The notes under the pieces were generated by a model, which saw only the letters and a list, made by a program, of their open reading frames with translations, did not search any database and was not told where the DNA came from. Shown piece by piece: positions 14,712 to 23,052 of a stretch of 34,565 nt of DNA. Made by a program: the position numbers and the translations under genes. Numbering within the stretch: position 1 is the stretch's first letter; the number at the start of each line of letters is the position of its first letter. The stretch comes from Rhodovarius lipocyclicus (lineage in GTDB: Bacteria; Pseudomonadota; Alphaproteobacteria; Acetobacterales; Acetobacteraceae): the NCBI RefSeq assembly GCF_009900765.1, contig NZ_JAAABL010000038.1, positions 1 through 34,565 on the forward strand, in the 5' to 3' direction.

Positions 14712-15170
14712 ATGAAATCCCCCCCCGATCTCGACAGCCTCGCGGAGGACTGGATCACACTGTGGCAGAGCGAACTCGCGGCACTCGCCACCGATCCCGA
14801 ACTCGCGGAGGCCTGGGCGGCCAGCGTCTCGCTCGCGGCGGCGTTCTGGCGCGCCCAGACGGTGAAGGGGCTGCGGCCTGATGCCGGGGCCTGGGCAGGG
14901 CTTTGGCCCAATTGGCAGCAACCTTGGGGCGGTGCCCCCACGGGCGCCGGGCAACCCGCCCCCGGGCCCGATGCTGCGCCGCGGCCCGCGGCCGCTCAGC
15001 CTGCACCTGATGGGCAGCATGATGCGCGCGATGGCCGCGATGCAGCCGCCGACAGCGCCATGGCTGAACGCCTCGCCGCCCTCGAACGCCGCCTGGCCGA
15101 GATCGAAGGCGGGGCAGGAGAGCCAGGCGCGGATCAACCAAGGCCTCGCCGCCCTCGGCGCAAGCCCTGA
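14712..15170 (+). CDS. Small PhaE-like/hypothetical protein upstream of the PHA-synthase-like gene
   Basis: The frame (152 aa from the ATG at 14712; an ATG at 14658 would add 18) begins MKSPPDLDSLAEDWITLWQS with an amphipathic helix-rich N-terminus. The middle is Pro/Ala-rich and the end is a coiled coil (AMAERLAALERRLAEIE) followed by a basic tail (RPRRPRRKP). The pattern of Trp-rich helices, linker and coiled coil, next to a PhaC-like enzyme and phaR, recalls PhaE or phasin-like partners, but I see no decisive signature. Its last 200 nt overlap the next gene in another frame. Between 14971 and 15040 third-position G/C favours the downstream gene's frame, so the C-terminus may be shorter or a frameshift may be present. 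Confidence 0.5.
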   Translation: MKSPPDLDSLAEDWITLWQSELAALATDPELAEAWAASVSLAAAFWRAQTVKGLRPDAGAWAGLWPNWQQPWGGAPTGAGQPAPGPDAAPRPAAAQPAPDGQHDARDGRDAAADSAMAERLAALERRLAEIEGGAGEPGADQPRPRRPRRKP

Positions 15171-16179
15171 GGCCTTCCAGGCCGCCGTTTTCGCCAAGCT
15201 GCTGGAACAGGACCGCGCGCTGCTGGCCGGCATCGCCGCCTATCGCCGCCACCCGCACCAGCGCCGCCTGGCCGAACCCGCGGCCATCTGGGCCGAGGGC
15301 GCGGCCCGCATCCTGGACTATGGTGGCACCGGAACCCCGGTGCTGTTCGTGCCGAGCCTGGTCAACCGCGCCCATGTGCTGGACCTGGACGAGGGCGCCA
15401 GCATGCTGCGCTTCCTGGCCGGGCAGGGCCTGCGCCCGCTGCTGCTGGACTGGGGCTGGCCGGGGGCGGCCGAGCGCCGCTTCACCCTGACCGATGTGAT
15501 CGCCGGCCGGCTGGAACGCGCGCTGGCCGCCCTGCCGGAACCGGTGGTGCTGGCGGGCTATTGCATGGGCGGGCTGCTGGCCCTGGGTGCCGCGCTGCGC
15601 CGGCCGGACCGGGTGCGCGCGCTGGCGCTGCTGGCCACGCCCTGGGATTTCCACGCGGAGGACCCGGTGCGCGCCCGGGCGCTGGCCAGCCTGCTGCCGG
15701 GTTTCGAGCCGGTGCTGGAGGCCCATGGCGCCCTGCCGGTGGATGCGTTGCAGATGCTGTTCGCGGCGCTGGACCCCTTCGGCGTCGCGCAGAAATTCCG
15801 CGCCTTCGCCCGGCTGGAGCCCGACAGCCCCCGCGCCCGTCGCTTCGTCAGCCTGGAGGATTGGCTGAACGACGGCATCCCGCTGCCGGCGCCGGTCGCG
15901 CGCGAATGCCTGGCCGGCTGGTATGGCCGCAACGACCCGGCGCGCGGCGAATGGCTGCTGGCCGGGCTGCCGGTGCGCCCGGAAGCCTGGACGGGCCCGG
16001 CCTTCATCGCCATCCCCGAGCGCGACCGCATCGTGCCGCCCGCGTCCTCCCTGCCGCTGGCCCGCATGGCGCGCGCCGCCGTGCACCGCACGCCCGCCGG
16101 CCATATCGGCATGGTGGCCGGCGAGGGCGCGGAGCGCGCGCTGTGGCGGCCCTTCCTGGATTGGGCGACGGGGGTTTAA
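14971..16179 (+). CDS. Short PhaC-like poly(hydroxyalkanoate) synthase / alpha-beta hydrolase
   Basis: The protein (402 aa from the ATG at 14971; the start is uncertain) has an alpha/beta-hydrolase fold with PHA-synthase rather than esterase features. The lipase-like box is G-Y-C198-M-G-G with Cys as nucleophile, LLLDWGWPG matches the PhaC D-W-x-x-P block, and WLND at 299-302 matches the W-N-D region. Asp352 (ERDRIVPP) and His378 (AGHIGMV) complete the triad. It is shorter than class I PhaC (~580 aa) and near class III length. Adjacent divergent phaR supports a role in PHA metabolism. The N-terminus overlaps the preceding frame by 200 nt and the stop overlaps the convergent ABC ATPase stop. 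Polymerase versus thioesterase activity cannot be told. Confidence 0.78.
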   Translation: MLRRGPRPLSLHLMGSMMRAMAAMQPPTAPWLNASPPSNAAWPRSKAGQESQARINQGLAALGASPEAFQAAVFAKLLEQDRALLAGIAAYRRHPHQRRLAEPAAIWAEGAARILDYGGTGTPVLFVPSLVNRAHVLDLDEGASMLRFLAGQGLRPLLLDWGWPGAAERRFTLTDVIAGRLERALAALPEPVVLAGYCMGGLLALGAALRRPDRVRALALLATPWDFHAEDPVRARALASLLPGFEPVLEAHGALPVDALQMLFAALDPFGVAQKFRAFARLEPDSPRARRFVSLEDWLNDGIPLPAPVARECLAGWYGRNDPARGEWLLAGLPVRPEAWTGPAFIAIPERDRIVPPASSLPLARMARAAVHRTPAGHIGMVAGEGAERALWRPFLDWATGV

Positions 16180-16883
16180 GCGCCCGCCCGCTGGTCGGCC
16201 TCGATCCGTCCGTCCCGCAGCGATACCATCCGGTCGAAACGGTCGAAGATCTTCTCGTCATGCGTGACGACCAGCACGGCGGAGGAGCGTTCCCGCGCCA
16301 CCCGCCGCAGCAGGTCCATCACCACCCGCGCGCGTTCGGAATCCAGCGCCGCGGTGGGCTCGTCGGCCAGGATGATGTGCGGGTCATTGGCCAGGGCGCG
16401 CGCGATCGCCACGCGCTGCGCCTCGCCGCCGGAAAGCCGGGCGGGCATGGCCAGGGCCCGGCGGTCCACCTGCAGTTCCCCCAGCAGGGCCATGGCGCGG
16501 CCGCGCGCCGCCTCCAGCCCCATCCCCGCCAGGGTCATGGCCAGGGCCACATTGTCCCGCGCGTTCAGGAAGGGCAGCAGATTGTGGAACTGGAAGATGA
16601 AGCCGATGCGCTCCCGCCGCAGCCGCCGCAGGTCGGCTACGCGATAGCGCCCCTCCCACACCGTCTGCCCATCCAGGCTCAATCGCCCGGCCGAAGGTTC
16701 CTGGATGCAGGCGATGATGTTCAGCAGCGTGGATTTGCCGCTGCCCGAGGGGCCGCGCAGCCCCACCACCTCGCCCGGGCCCACGGCCAGCGTCACGTCC
16801 GACAGGGCGCGCACGGCGGTCTCGCCCTGGCCGAAGACCATGGCGACACTTTCCAGCAGCACCAGGGGGGTGGGCGCGCTCAT
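16176..16883 (-). CDS. ABC transporter ATP-binding protein (LolD/MacB/DevA type)
   Basis: The ATPase (235 aa) has Walker A GPSGSGKST, Q-loop FIFQFHNLLPFL, signature LSGGEAQRVAIARAL, Walker B IILADEPTAALD, and switch His in VVTHDEKIFDRFDRMV. Sequence style is that of the LolD/MacB/DevA group, which work with FtsX-type permeases in mechanotransmission rather than import. The start overlaps the permease stop by 4 nt. Its stop overlaps that of the convergent PhaC-like gene. It is the last gene of a three-gene adaptor-permease-ATPase operon. Confidence 0.92.
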   Translation of the reverse strand: MSAPTPLVLLESVAMVFGQGETAVRALSDVTLAVGPGEVVGLRGPSGSGKSTLLNIIACIQEPSAGRLSLDGQTVWEGRYRVADLRRLRRERIGFIFQFHNLLPFLNARDNVALAMTLAGMGLEAARGRAMALLGELQVDRRALAMPARLSGGEAQRVAIARALANDPHIILADEPTAALDSERARVVMDLLRRVARERSSAVLVVTHDEKIFDRFDRMVSLRDGRIEADQRAGA

Positions 16884-18013
16884 CCGCCGAGTGCCTGTTG
16901 CGCGTCCACCCGCAGCGCGGTGCGGATGGAAAGCAGGCTGGCCAGCAGGCAGATCGCCGCGATCACCCCCGCCATGACCGAGATCTCGGCCACCCCGAGT
17001 TCCACCGCCCGGGGGAAATGGTCGCGCACGGAAAACACCAGCGCCACGGCGGCGGCATAGCCCAGCCCGCCCAGCAGCATGGCCTGTTGCAGCACCAGCC
17101 CGGCGATGGTGCTGTCCGGCGCGCCGATCAGCTTCAGCGTCGCGATCTCCCGCCGCTTGTCCATGGTCATGGTGTAGATGATCAGCGCGATGATCACGCC
17201 CGAGACGAACAGCAGCACCACGGTGAACATGCCCAGCTGAATGCGGGCCCGCTGCACAACGGAGCGCGTGAGCAGGTCCTCCTGCTCCGGCCCCGACAGC
17301 GCGGTCAGGTGCTTCCAGCGCCGCACCGCCTCGGTCAGCGCGGCGGCGTCCGCGCCCGGGTACAGCTGCGCCACGATGGCGTTCACGGTGTCGGTGCCGG
17401 CGGGCGGGGCACCCGCGGCCTCCGCGCGGCGGGCGGCGGCGGGGGCCAGGCGGAACTGCATGCGCTGGCTGTCCCGCAGGCCCACGAACACCACCGGGTC
17501 CCCGCCCGAGGCCACCATGCCCCGCGTCAGCCCCACCACGCGATAACGGTCGGTGCCGAACATCAGCGTGGCGCCGAGGGTGAGGCCGGTGCGGGCATCG
17601 GCCACCGCCTCGAACCGGGCGGAGCCGAGGCCCCGGCCCTGGGTCAGCAGCGCGGGGCCGCCCGGGCGGCCGGGCTCATAGCCCACCACCTGCACGCGCA
17701 GCCGGCCGGTGGGGCCATCGGCCTCGGCCGTGCGCAGGGTCAGGCTGCCGGCGGCGGCGACGCCGGGCAGGCGGGCCACCATCTCCCGCACATCGCCCGG
17801 AATGCGGGAGGCTTCGGCGAAGGGCCCGCGCGTGCCCGCCTCCACCACCCACAGCCCGGCATCCAGGCTGCGAGTCAGGGCCAGGGCCTCCCGCACCAGC
17901 CCCTGATAGATGCCCACCATGGACAAGGCGACGCCCATCAGCAGCCCCACCCCCAGGCAGGTCAGCAGGAAACGGCCGAGGCCGTGCCGGATATCGGCCA
18001 GCGCCAGGTTCAT
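16880..18013 (-). CDS. FtsX/MacB-like ABC transporter permease (DevC-like)
   Basis: The protein (377 aa) has the MacB-type plan. The first membrane helix (FLLTCLGVGLLMGVALSMVGIYQG, about 14-37) is followed by a large periplasmic domain (about 40-255). Three helices close the protein: MFTVVLLFVSGVIIALIIYTM, AMLLGGLGYAAAVALVFSV and VMAGVIAAICLLASLLSI. The cytoplasmic coupling segment MDKRREIATLKLIGA is the family hallmark. With an HlyD-type adaptor encoded upstream and the ATPase downstream it resembles DevBCA exporters, which move lipids or hydrophobic cargo through a TolC-type channel. No outer-membrane channel gene is in the window. The substrate is unknown. Confidence 0.88.
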   Translation of the reverse strand: MNLALADIRHGLGRFLLTCLGVGLLMGVALSMVGIYQGLVREALALTRSLDAGLWVVEAGTRGPFAEASRIPGDVREMVARLPGVAAAGSLTLRTAEADGPTGRLRVQVVGYEPGRPGGPALLTQGRGLGSARFEAVADARTGLTLGATLMFGTDRYRVVGLTRGMVASGGDPVVFVGLRDSQRMQFRLAPAAARRAEAAGAPPAGTDTVNAIVAQLYPGADAAALTEAVRRWKHLTALSGPEQEDLLTRSVVQRARIQLGMFTVVLLFVSGVIIALIIYTMTMDKRREIATLKLIGAPDSTIAGLVLQQAMLLGGLGYAAAVALVFSVRDHFPRAVELGVAEISVMAGVIAAICLLASLLSIRTALRVDAQQALGG

Positions 18014-18020
18014 CGGGCGG

Positions 18021-19172
18021 TCACGGCGCCGCCACCCGCGCGGCGCGGCCTTCCTGGAAGGCGGGGCCGGGGTTGGTCACCACCGGCACGTCATCCGGCA
18101 GCCCGTCGGTGATGGCGAGGCGCGCATCGGCCAGCCGGGCCGCGAAGCGCACCGCCTGCCGCGCCAGCCGCCCGTCGCGCAGCACCCAGACGGTGCCGCT
18201 GGCGCCGTCGAAGCCATGCACCGCGGTTTCCGGCACGATGCGGGCGCGGGGCAGGCGGCCGGTCTCGATCCGCACCTCCGCCTGCTCGCCCAGCACCGGG
18301 CGGCCGGTGCAGTCGCGGCAGCGCAGATAGACGCGGCGTTCTTCCGTCACGCGGTCCGCCTCCAGCCCGATGCGCACCACCTCCGCCCGCATGGGCGCGT
18401 CCGGGCGGCTGCGCAGCGTGACCAGCGCGGGCTGCCCCACCGCGAGCCCGCCGGCGCGGCCTTCATCGACATAGGCCAGGGCCCAGACGGTGGCGGGGTC
18501 GATCAGGGTGAACACCGCCTCGCCGGGGTTGAGGGCGGTGCCCGGTTCCTTGTGGCGGGCGATGACCAGCGCGGCGAAGGGCGCGGTCAGCGTGTGCTTG
18601 GCCAGCGCCGTGCGCTCGGCCAGCATGTTGGCGCGCGCATCGGCCATGGCGGCGCGGGCCACGGCGGCGTCGGCGCGGTTCACCGCCAGGTCGGCGGCGG
18701 CGGTGCTGGCCTCGGTCTCGGCCAGCTCGGCGGCCTCCTGCGTGCCGACCCCGCGGGAGGCGAGCTCCCGCCGGCGGCGGGCGGTCAACAGGCGCTGGGC
18801 ATGCTGGACCTCGGCGCGTTCGCGCTGGGCCTCGGCGCGCTGCATGCTGGCCTCGGCGGATTGCAGGGTGGCTTCGGCGCGCGCCACGCGGGCCTGCTGG
18901 CTGGCCGGGTTCAGCGCGGCCAGCACCGCACCCGCCGGCACCTCGTCCCCATGGTCGGCCGAGACGCTGGCCAGCGTGCCCGAGACCTCGAAGGCGACGC
19001 GGGAGAGCACCTGTGCCTCCACCGTGCCCAGGCCGAAGACGCGCACCGGCACGTCCTGCTCGAAACCCGCGATCCGGACGGGCAGGGGGCGCCAGAGCCT
19101 GCCATAGGCCAGGGCGCCCACCGCGCCCAGCAGGATCAGGACCAGTGCGGGAAGCAGCAGGCGGTGTTTCAT
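18021..19172 (-). CDS. HlyD/MFP-family periplasmic adaptor subunit (DevB-like)
   Basis: The protein (383 aa) has an N-terminal membrane anchor ([20 protein letters not shown]), a split lipoyl domain ([26 protein letters not shown] ... [28 protein letters not shown]) and a long alpha-hairpin. The hairpin is rich in Ala, Glu and Arg (about 95-195). A beta-barrel and membrane-proximal domain follow ([28 protein letters not shown]). It would bridge the MacB-like transporter to an outer-membrane channel. It is the first gene of the adaptor-permease-ATPase operon, 7 nt before the permease. An odd cysteine pair (YLRCRDCTG) lies in the barrel region. Confidence 0.9.
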   Translation of the reverse strand: MKHRLLLPALVLILLGAVGALAYGRLWRPLPVRIAGFEQDVPVRVFGLGTVEAQVLSRVAFEVSGTLASVSADHGDEVPAGAVLAALNPASQQARVARAEATLQSAEASMQRAEAQRERAEVQHAQRLLTARRRRELASRGVGTQEAAELAETEASTAAADLAVNRADAAVARAAMADARANMLAERTALAKHTLTAPFAALVIARHKEPGTALNPGEAVFTLIDPATVWALAYVDEGRAGGLAVGQPALVTLRSRPDAPMRAEVVRIGLEADRVTEERRVYLRCRDCTGRPVLGEQAEVRIETGRLPRARIVPETAVHGFDGASGTVWVLRDGRLARQAVRFAARLADARLAITDGLPDDVPVVTNPGPAFQEGRAARVAAP

Positions 19173-19194
19173 GGGGGACGATTATGCGGCAATG

Positions 19195-19217
19195 AAACCG
19201 TTCCTGAACAGCGGTTT
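19195..19217. promoter_or_regulatory. Inverted repeat AAACCG-N11-CGGTTT between divergent genes
   Basis: AAACCG (19195-19200) and CGGTTT (19212-19217) form an inverted repeat; the flanks (TG and AT) extend the match to 7 of 8. It sits just upstream of the exporter operon start (19172) and 134 bp before the thiolase start, in the least GC-rich part of this intergenic region. It is a candidate binding site for a dimeric regulator, with low certainty. Confidence 0.22.
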
Positions 19218-19350
19218 ATCTGTCGAATTTCACGAAATACGCATGGAGATGCCGGGCCGCGGCCCGCGTCACGCCTCCGCAACCTGCGCGGTGCTGGACG
19301 CCGGGCGCGCCCCGGCGCAGATTAAGGGCCACAGAAGGGAGACGCCCCCC

Positions 19351-20526
19351 ATGACCGAAATCGTGATCGCTTCCGCCGCCCGTACCCCGGTCGGCAGCTT
19401 CAATGGTGCCTTCGCCAGCCTGCCGGCCCACACGCTGGGCCAGGCGGCCATCCAGGCCGCGCTGAGCCGCGCCGGGGTGGCGCCCTCCGAGGTGGATGAG
19501 GTGATCCTGGGCCAGATCCTCTCCGCCGGCGAGGGCCAGAACCCCGCCCGCCAGGCCGCCGTCTTCGCGGGCATCCCGCATGAGGCCACGGCCTTCGGCA
19601 TCAACCAGCTCTGCGGCTCCGGCCTGCGGGCCGTGGCGCTGGCCGCCCAGCAGATCCAGGCGGGCGATGCCACCATCGTGGTCGCCGGCGGGCAGGAGAG
19701 CATGACCCAGGCCCCGCACGCCGCGCAGATGCGCGCCGGCACCAAGATGGGCAGCCTGGAGATGGTGGACACCATGCTGAAGGACGGGCTGTGGGATGCC
19801 TTCCACGGCTATCACATGGGCAACACCGCCGAGAACGTGGCGCAGAAATACCAGATCAGCCGCGCGGAGCAGGACGAATTCGCCGCCGGCAGCCAGCGCA
19901 AGGCGGGCGAGGCCCAGAAGGCCGGCCGCTTCAAGGACGAGATCACCCCCATCACCATCAAGACCCGCAAGGGCGATATGGTGGTGGAGGCCGACGAATA
20001 CCCCCGCCCGGACACCACGGCGGAAACCCTGGCCAAGCTGCGCCCCGCCTTTTCCAAGGACGGCACGGTGACGGCGGGCAATGCCTCCGGCATCAATGAC
20101 GGTGCCGCGGCCCTGGTGGTGATGAGCGCGGATGAGGCGAAGAAGCGCGGCATCACCCCGCTGGCGAAGATCGTCAGCTGGGCGACGGCCGGCGTGGACC
20201 CCGCCATCATGGGCACCGGCCCCATCCCGGCCAGCCGCAAGGCGCTGGAAAAGGCCGGCTGGACCGTGGCGGACCTCGACCTGATCGAAGCCAATGAGGC
20301 CTTCGCCGCCCAGGCCATCGCGGTGAACAAGGATCTGGGCTGGGACACCAGCAAGGTGAACGTGAACGGCGGCGCCATCGCGCTGGGGCACCCGATCGGG
20401 GCCTCCGGCGCGCGGGTGCTGACCACGCTGCTGTACGAGATGCAGCGCCGGGACGCGAAGAAAGGCCTGGCGACGCTGTGCATCGGCGGCGGCATGGGCG
20501 TGGCCATGTGCGTGGAACGCGCCTGA
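19351..20526 (+). CDS. phaA: Acetyl-CoA acetyltransferase (biosynthetic-type thiolase)
   Basis: The enzyme (391 aa) condenses two acetyl-CoA to acetoacetyl-CoA, or the reverse. All catalytic residues sit where they do in the Zoogloea PhaA thiolase, one residue earlier: Cys88 ([12 protein letters not shown]), His347 ([12 protein letters not shown]) and Cys377 ([12 protein letters not shown]). Length is standard. GAAGGGAGACGCCCCCC precedes the ATG, a strong ribosome site. It stands alone; no phaB neighbour is present. The gene could serve PHA synthesis, ketone-body use or the ethylmalonyl-CoA pathway (atoB is an equally valid name). A hairpin with GGGGC-GTT-GCCCC follows the stop within the start of a long repeat. 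Confidence 0.93.
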   Translation: MTEIVIASAARTPVGSFNGAFASLPAHTLGQAAIQAALSRAGVAPSEVDEVILGQILSAGEGQNPARQAAVFAGIPHEATAFGINQLCGSGLRAVALAAQQIQAGDATIVVAGGQESMTQAPHAAQMRAGTKMGSLEMVDTMLKDGLWDAFHGYHMGNTAENVAQKYQISRAEQDEFAAGSQRKAGEAQKAGRFKDEITPITIKTRKGDMVVEADEYPRPDTTAETLAKLRPAFSKDGTVTAGNASGINDGAAALVVMSADEAKKRGITPLAKIVSWATAGVDPAIMGTGPIPASRKALEKAGWTVADLDLIEANEAFAAQAIAVNKDLGWDTSKVNVNGGAIALGHPIGASGARVLTTLLYEMQRRDAKKGLATLCIGGGMGVAMCVERA

Positions 20527-20540
20527 GCTTTGCGGGTGTA

Positions 20541-20777
20541 GCCTCAGGGGCGTTGCCCCCGAGACCCCTACCGAGGGGCTCTGCCCCTCGGCTCCCCGCC
20601 AAAGGCCGAAAGGCCCTTGAAACCCAGGAATTGGCGCTTCATCCTGGCAGGCGGGCCACCATTTTCATGATAAAATTCAACAGGAAACACCTTCCCAAGG
20701 TCAGCGCCAAACTGATCTAGGTCCAGGACCGAGCACGGTCCCAGGGGTGTGGGGCTTCGCCCCACGGCTTGGGCGGG
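20541..20777 (+). repeat. Modular intergenic repeat, copy c; left arm of an inverted pair around DUF2252
   Basis: About 235 bp here recur inverted at 21979-22212 with roughly nine in ten positions alike by hand alignment. Modules in order are a GGGGC-GTT-GCCCC hairpin, CCGAGGGGC/GCCCCTCGG, AAAGGCC-GAAA-GGCCCTT, and the core at 20629-20713 (reverse orientation relative to copy b). After the core come GGACCG-AGCA-CGGTCC and the perfect GTGGGGC-TTC-GCCCCAC. The gap 20527-20821 holds this repeat plus another GGGGCGAAGCCCC hairpin (about 20784-20797), and no gene. Confidence 0.8.
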
Positions 20778-20821
20778 GGTGTCGGGGGCGAAGCCCCTGA
20801 CGATGGCGCCCCCACCGGCCA

Positions 20822-21892
20822 TCAGGTCCCCGCGAATTCCTTCTGCTCGCGTTCCACGGCCTGGGCGGCGGCCTTCGCGGCCTGATGCAGCCAGCCCTTG
20901 GGGCGGGTCCGCAGATCCTCCCGCACGCCGGGCCAGCGGGCGGCATCGCCCGCCTGGCAATTCGCGATCTCCTGGCCCATCGCCCGCAGCATCTCCGGGC
21001 TCAGCAATTCGGCGGCGGCGTTCCGCACCTCGATCTTGCGGCTGTTGGGCGACAGGCGGCGGGTGATGATGCTGCCCTCCATCAGCCGGTAATGCGGATC
21101 GGGGGCGCGGAAGCGGCCGGTGGCCACGGCATCGGCTCGGATCGTGCTGTCCGCCGGTGCCTGGGCCAGGCACCAGCCCGAGGGCACCAGCGCCTTGGAT
21201 TCCCGCAGCACCGGGCCGCCCCGCCACTCCGCGCGCGCCACGAAACGCGGCCGGCCCAGGCTGCCGGTGCCCGCGGTGCGTGGGGCGAAGATGGGCGTGG
21301 CATGGCCGGGGGGCAGGGCTTCCAGCAGCGCCTTTTCATGCGCGGGCGGGGGCGGGCTGGGGCGCAGCGCGTCGAACTTGGCCCAGAAGGCGGCGCGCTC
21401 GGACTCCGGCAGCAGCACGGCCTGGCGCAGCCATTTCCACTCGCGCTCCAGGATGATGGGGGCGGGGCTGGCCAGCCCGGCCTCGAAGCCTTCCAGGATG
21501 GGGGCGCAGATCTCCTGCGCGGCGGGGCCTTCCTTGCCGCGCGCCAGCAGGGCGCTGGCGGCCAGCCGCACCAGGTCGAGCGGCCAGGGCATGACGGCGG
21601 CCTCGTCGAAATCGTTCACGCCCCAGACCAGCCGGCCCTCATCGTCCCGCCAGGTGCCGAAATTCTCCAGATGGATGTCGCCGATCGCCAGCACCGGGGC
21701 GGCATCGGCCAGACCGGGGCATAGGCCGAGAATGGTCTCCGCCCAGCGCCAATAGGTGGCGCGCAGGAAGGCGAAGGCATCGCCGCGCATCTTGCGGTGC
21801 TTGGCCTGCAGGTCGGCCTCGACGAAATCCGCCCCGATGCGGGTGCGCAGCCAGTCCTCGTAACGGCTGACGGAAGCCTGGATGCCTGTCAT
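20822..21892 (-). CDS. DUF2252 family protein
   Basis: The protein (356 aa) matches DUF2252 (COG4320), an uncharacterised family with a kinase-like look. GDIHLENFGTWRDDEGRLVWGVNDFDEAAVMPWPLDLVRLAAS carries the G-D-x-H-x-x-N-F and N-D-F-D-E blocks that resemble the catalytic loop and metal site of aminoglycoside-phosphotransferase folds. Activity is unproven. No signal peptide is seen. The gene is alone on its strand segment, framed by two ~235-bp inverted repeats. Its stop lies only about 45 bp from the left repeat, and its start is 86 bp from the right one, so its promoter must lie next to or inside repeat DNA. Confidence 0.87.
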   Translation of the reverse strand: MTGIQASVSRYEDWLRTRIGADFVEADLQAKHRKMRGDAFAFLRATYWRWAETILGLCPGLADAAPVLAIGDIHLENFGTWRDDEGRLVWGVNDFDEAAVMPWPLDLVRLAASALLARGKEGPAAQEICAPILEGFEAGLASPAPIILEREWKWLRQAVLLPESERAAFWAKFDALRPSPPPPAHEKALLEALPPGHATPIFAPRTAGTGSLGRPRFVARAEWRGGPVLRESKALVPSGWCLAQAPADSTIRADAVATGRFRAPDPHYRLMEGSIITRRLSPNSRKIEVRNAAAELLSPEMLRAMGQEIANCQAGDAARWPGVREDLRTRPKGWLHQAAKAAAQAVEREQKEFAGT

Positions 21893-21978
21893 GAGCGCAC
21901 CTTATACCGAGAGAAGCCGACCGTTGGCGTGAAAGGCGGCGCTCAGGGGCTTCGCCCCCAGGGGCGCCGCCCCTGGAC

Positions 21979-22212
21979 CCCGCCCAAGCCGTGGGGCGAA
22001 GCCCCACACCCCAGGGACCGTGCTCGGTCCTGGACCTAGAGCAGTTTGGCGCTACACCTTAGGAAGGTGTTTCCTATTGATTTTTATCATGAAAATGGTG
22101 TCCCGTCTGCTGGGGTGAAGCACCAATTCCTGGGTTCCAAGGGCCTTTCGGCCTTTGGCGGGTTCCAAGGGCAGAGCCCTTGGTAGGGGTTCGGGGGCAA
22201 AGCCCCCGAGGC
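21979..22212 (-). repeat. Modular intergenic repeat, copy d; right arm of the inverted pair
   Basis: This is the reverse-complement partner of 20541-20777. The same modules occur in mirrored order, with the core at 22043-22128 (AGTTTGGCGCT ... AGCACCAATT; centre ATCATGAAAATGGTG). A further GGGGC hairpin pair lies outside (about 21942-21976). The gap 21893-22222 (330 bp) therefore consists almost wholly of repeat; the only other thing it must contain is the DUF2252 promoter near 21893-21940. Confidence 0.8.
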
Positions 22213-22222
22213 GCCATCTTCA

Positions 22223-23032
22223 TCAGCCGGGGCTGATCGCCAGCGCCTCCATGGCCGCTTCCCAGCTGGCGCGGTCCGGCGTGGCCACCACGCCGCCTGT
22301 GCTCTCCAGCGGCGTATAGGCGCTGCCGTCGAAGCGCGCGGAGTAGCCTCCGGCCTCCTGGTGCAGCAGCCAGCCCGGCGCGTGGTCCCAGGGCATCAGG
22401 CGGTTGTAGACCAGCAGGTGCAGGTGCCCCGCCGCGGCCTGCCGCCATTCATGCGCGGCGCAGCGCAGGTTCTGCGTGCCGCCGAGCCCCGCCAGGCGTG
22501 GCAGCACCCGGGCCTTGCGGTCCGGCGCCATGTAACCCCAGGAGACGGCGGCGACCATCTCCGCCATCGGCACCGGGGCGGCCACGCGCAGATCGCGCCG
22601 GGTGCCGTCCGCGGCCTCGGCGAAGGCGCCGTCGCCGCGCAGGGCCATGGCCATGTCGCCCGTCACCGGGTCCAGGATCCAGCTGCCGGTGATCTCGCCA
22701 TCGCTGATGGCGGCGACCATTACGCCGAACAGCGGCAGGCCGCCGGCGAAATTGGCGGTGCCATCCACCGGGTCCACCACGAAGGCCAGCGGCACACCGG
22801 CCATGCGGCCCAGCAGGGCGGGGTCGGCCGCGCAGGCTTCCTCGCCGACCACCAGGCAGCCGGGGAACAGGCGCGACAGGCCCTCGGCGATGAGCTGCTC
22901 GGCCGCCTCATCGGCATCCGTCACCAGGTCCAGCGGGCCGGATTTGGCGCGGATCGCCTCCGGCGCCAGGCGGCGGAAGCGGGGCATGATCTCGGCCGCG
23001 GCGGCCTGGCGCAGCAGGCCCGAGACCTCCAT
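22223..23032 (-). CDS. Inositol-monophosphatase-family phosphatase
   Basis: The protein (269 aa) is a Mg-dependent, Li-sensitive-type phosphatase. The metal-site motifs are VVGEEA (Glu pair), [18 protein letters not shown] (the D-P-x-D-G-T signature) and the C-terminal [15 protein letters not shown] (W-D-x-A-x-G). The substrate may be inositol phosphate, histidinol phosphate or 3'-phosphoadenosine 5'-phosphate; the sequence does not decide. I used the ATG at 23032, but a GTG at 23056 overlaps the hflX stop as GTGA and would add 8 residues, a start typical of coupled genes. It is the last gene of the hfq-hflX end of the cluster, 10 bp from the repeat. Confidence 0.85.
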   Translation of the reverse strand: MEVSGLLRQAAAAEIMPRFRRLAPEAIRAKSGPLDLVTDADEAAEQLIAEGLSRLFPGCLVVGEEACAADPALLGRMAGVPLAFVVDPVDGTANFAGGLPLFGVMVAAISDGEITGSWILDPVTGDMAMALRGDGAFAEAADGTRRDLRVAAPVPMAEMVAAVSWGYMAPDRKARVLPRLAGLGGTQNLRCAAHEWRQAAAGHLHLLVYNRLMPWDHAPGWLLHQEAGGYSARFDGSAYTPLESTGGVVATPDRASWEAAMEALAISPG

Positions 23033-23052
23033 CTGCTGGCGATGGCCGATCC

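Noticed and set aside
20670-20720. Tiny open frame in the repeat core (starts MIKFNRKHLPK)
   Set aside because: The same stretch in other copies changes frame and length, and the core is explained better by its palindrome than by a peptide.
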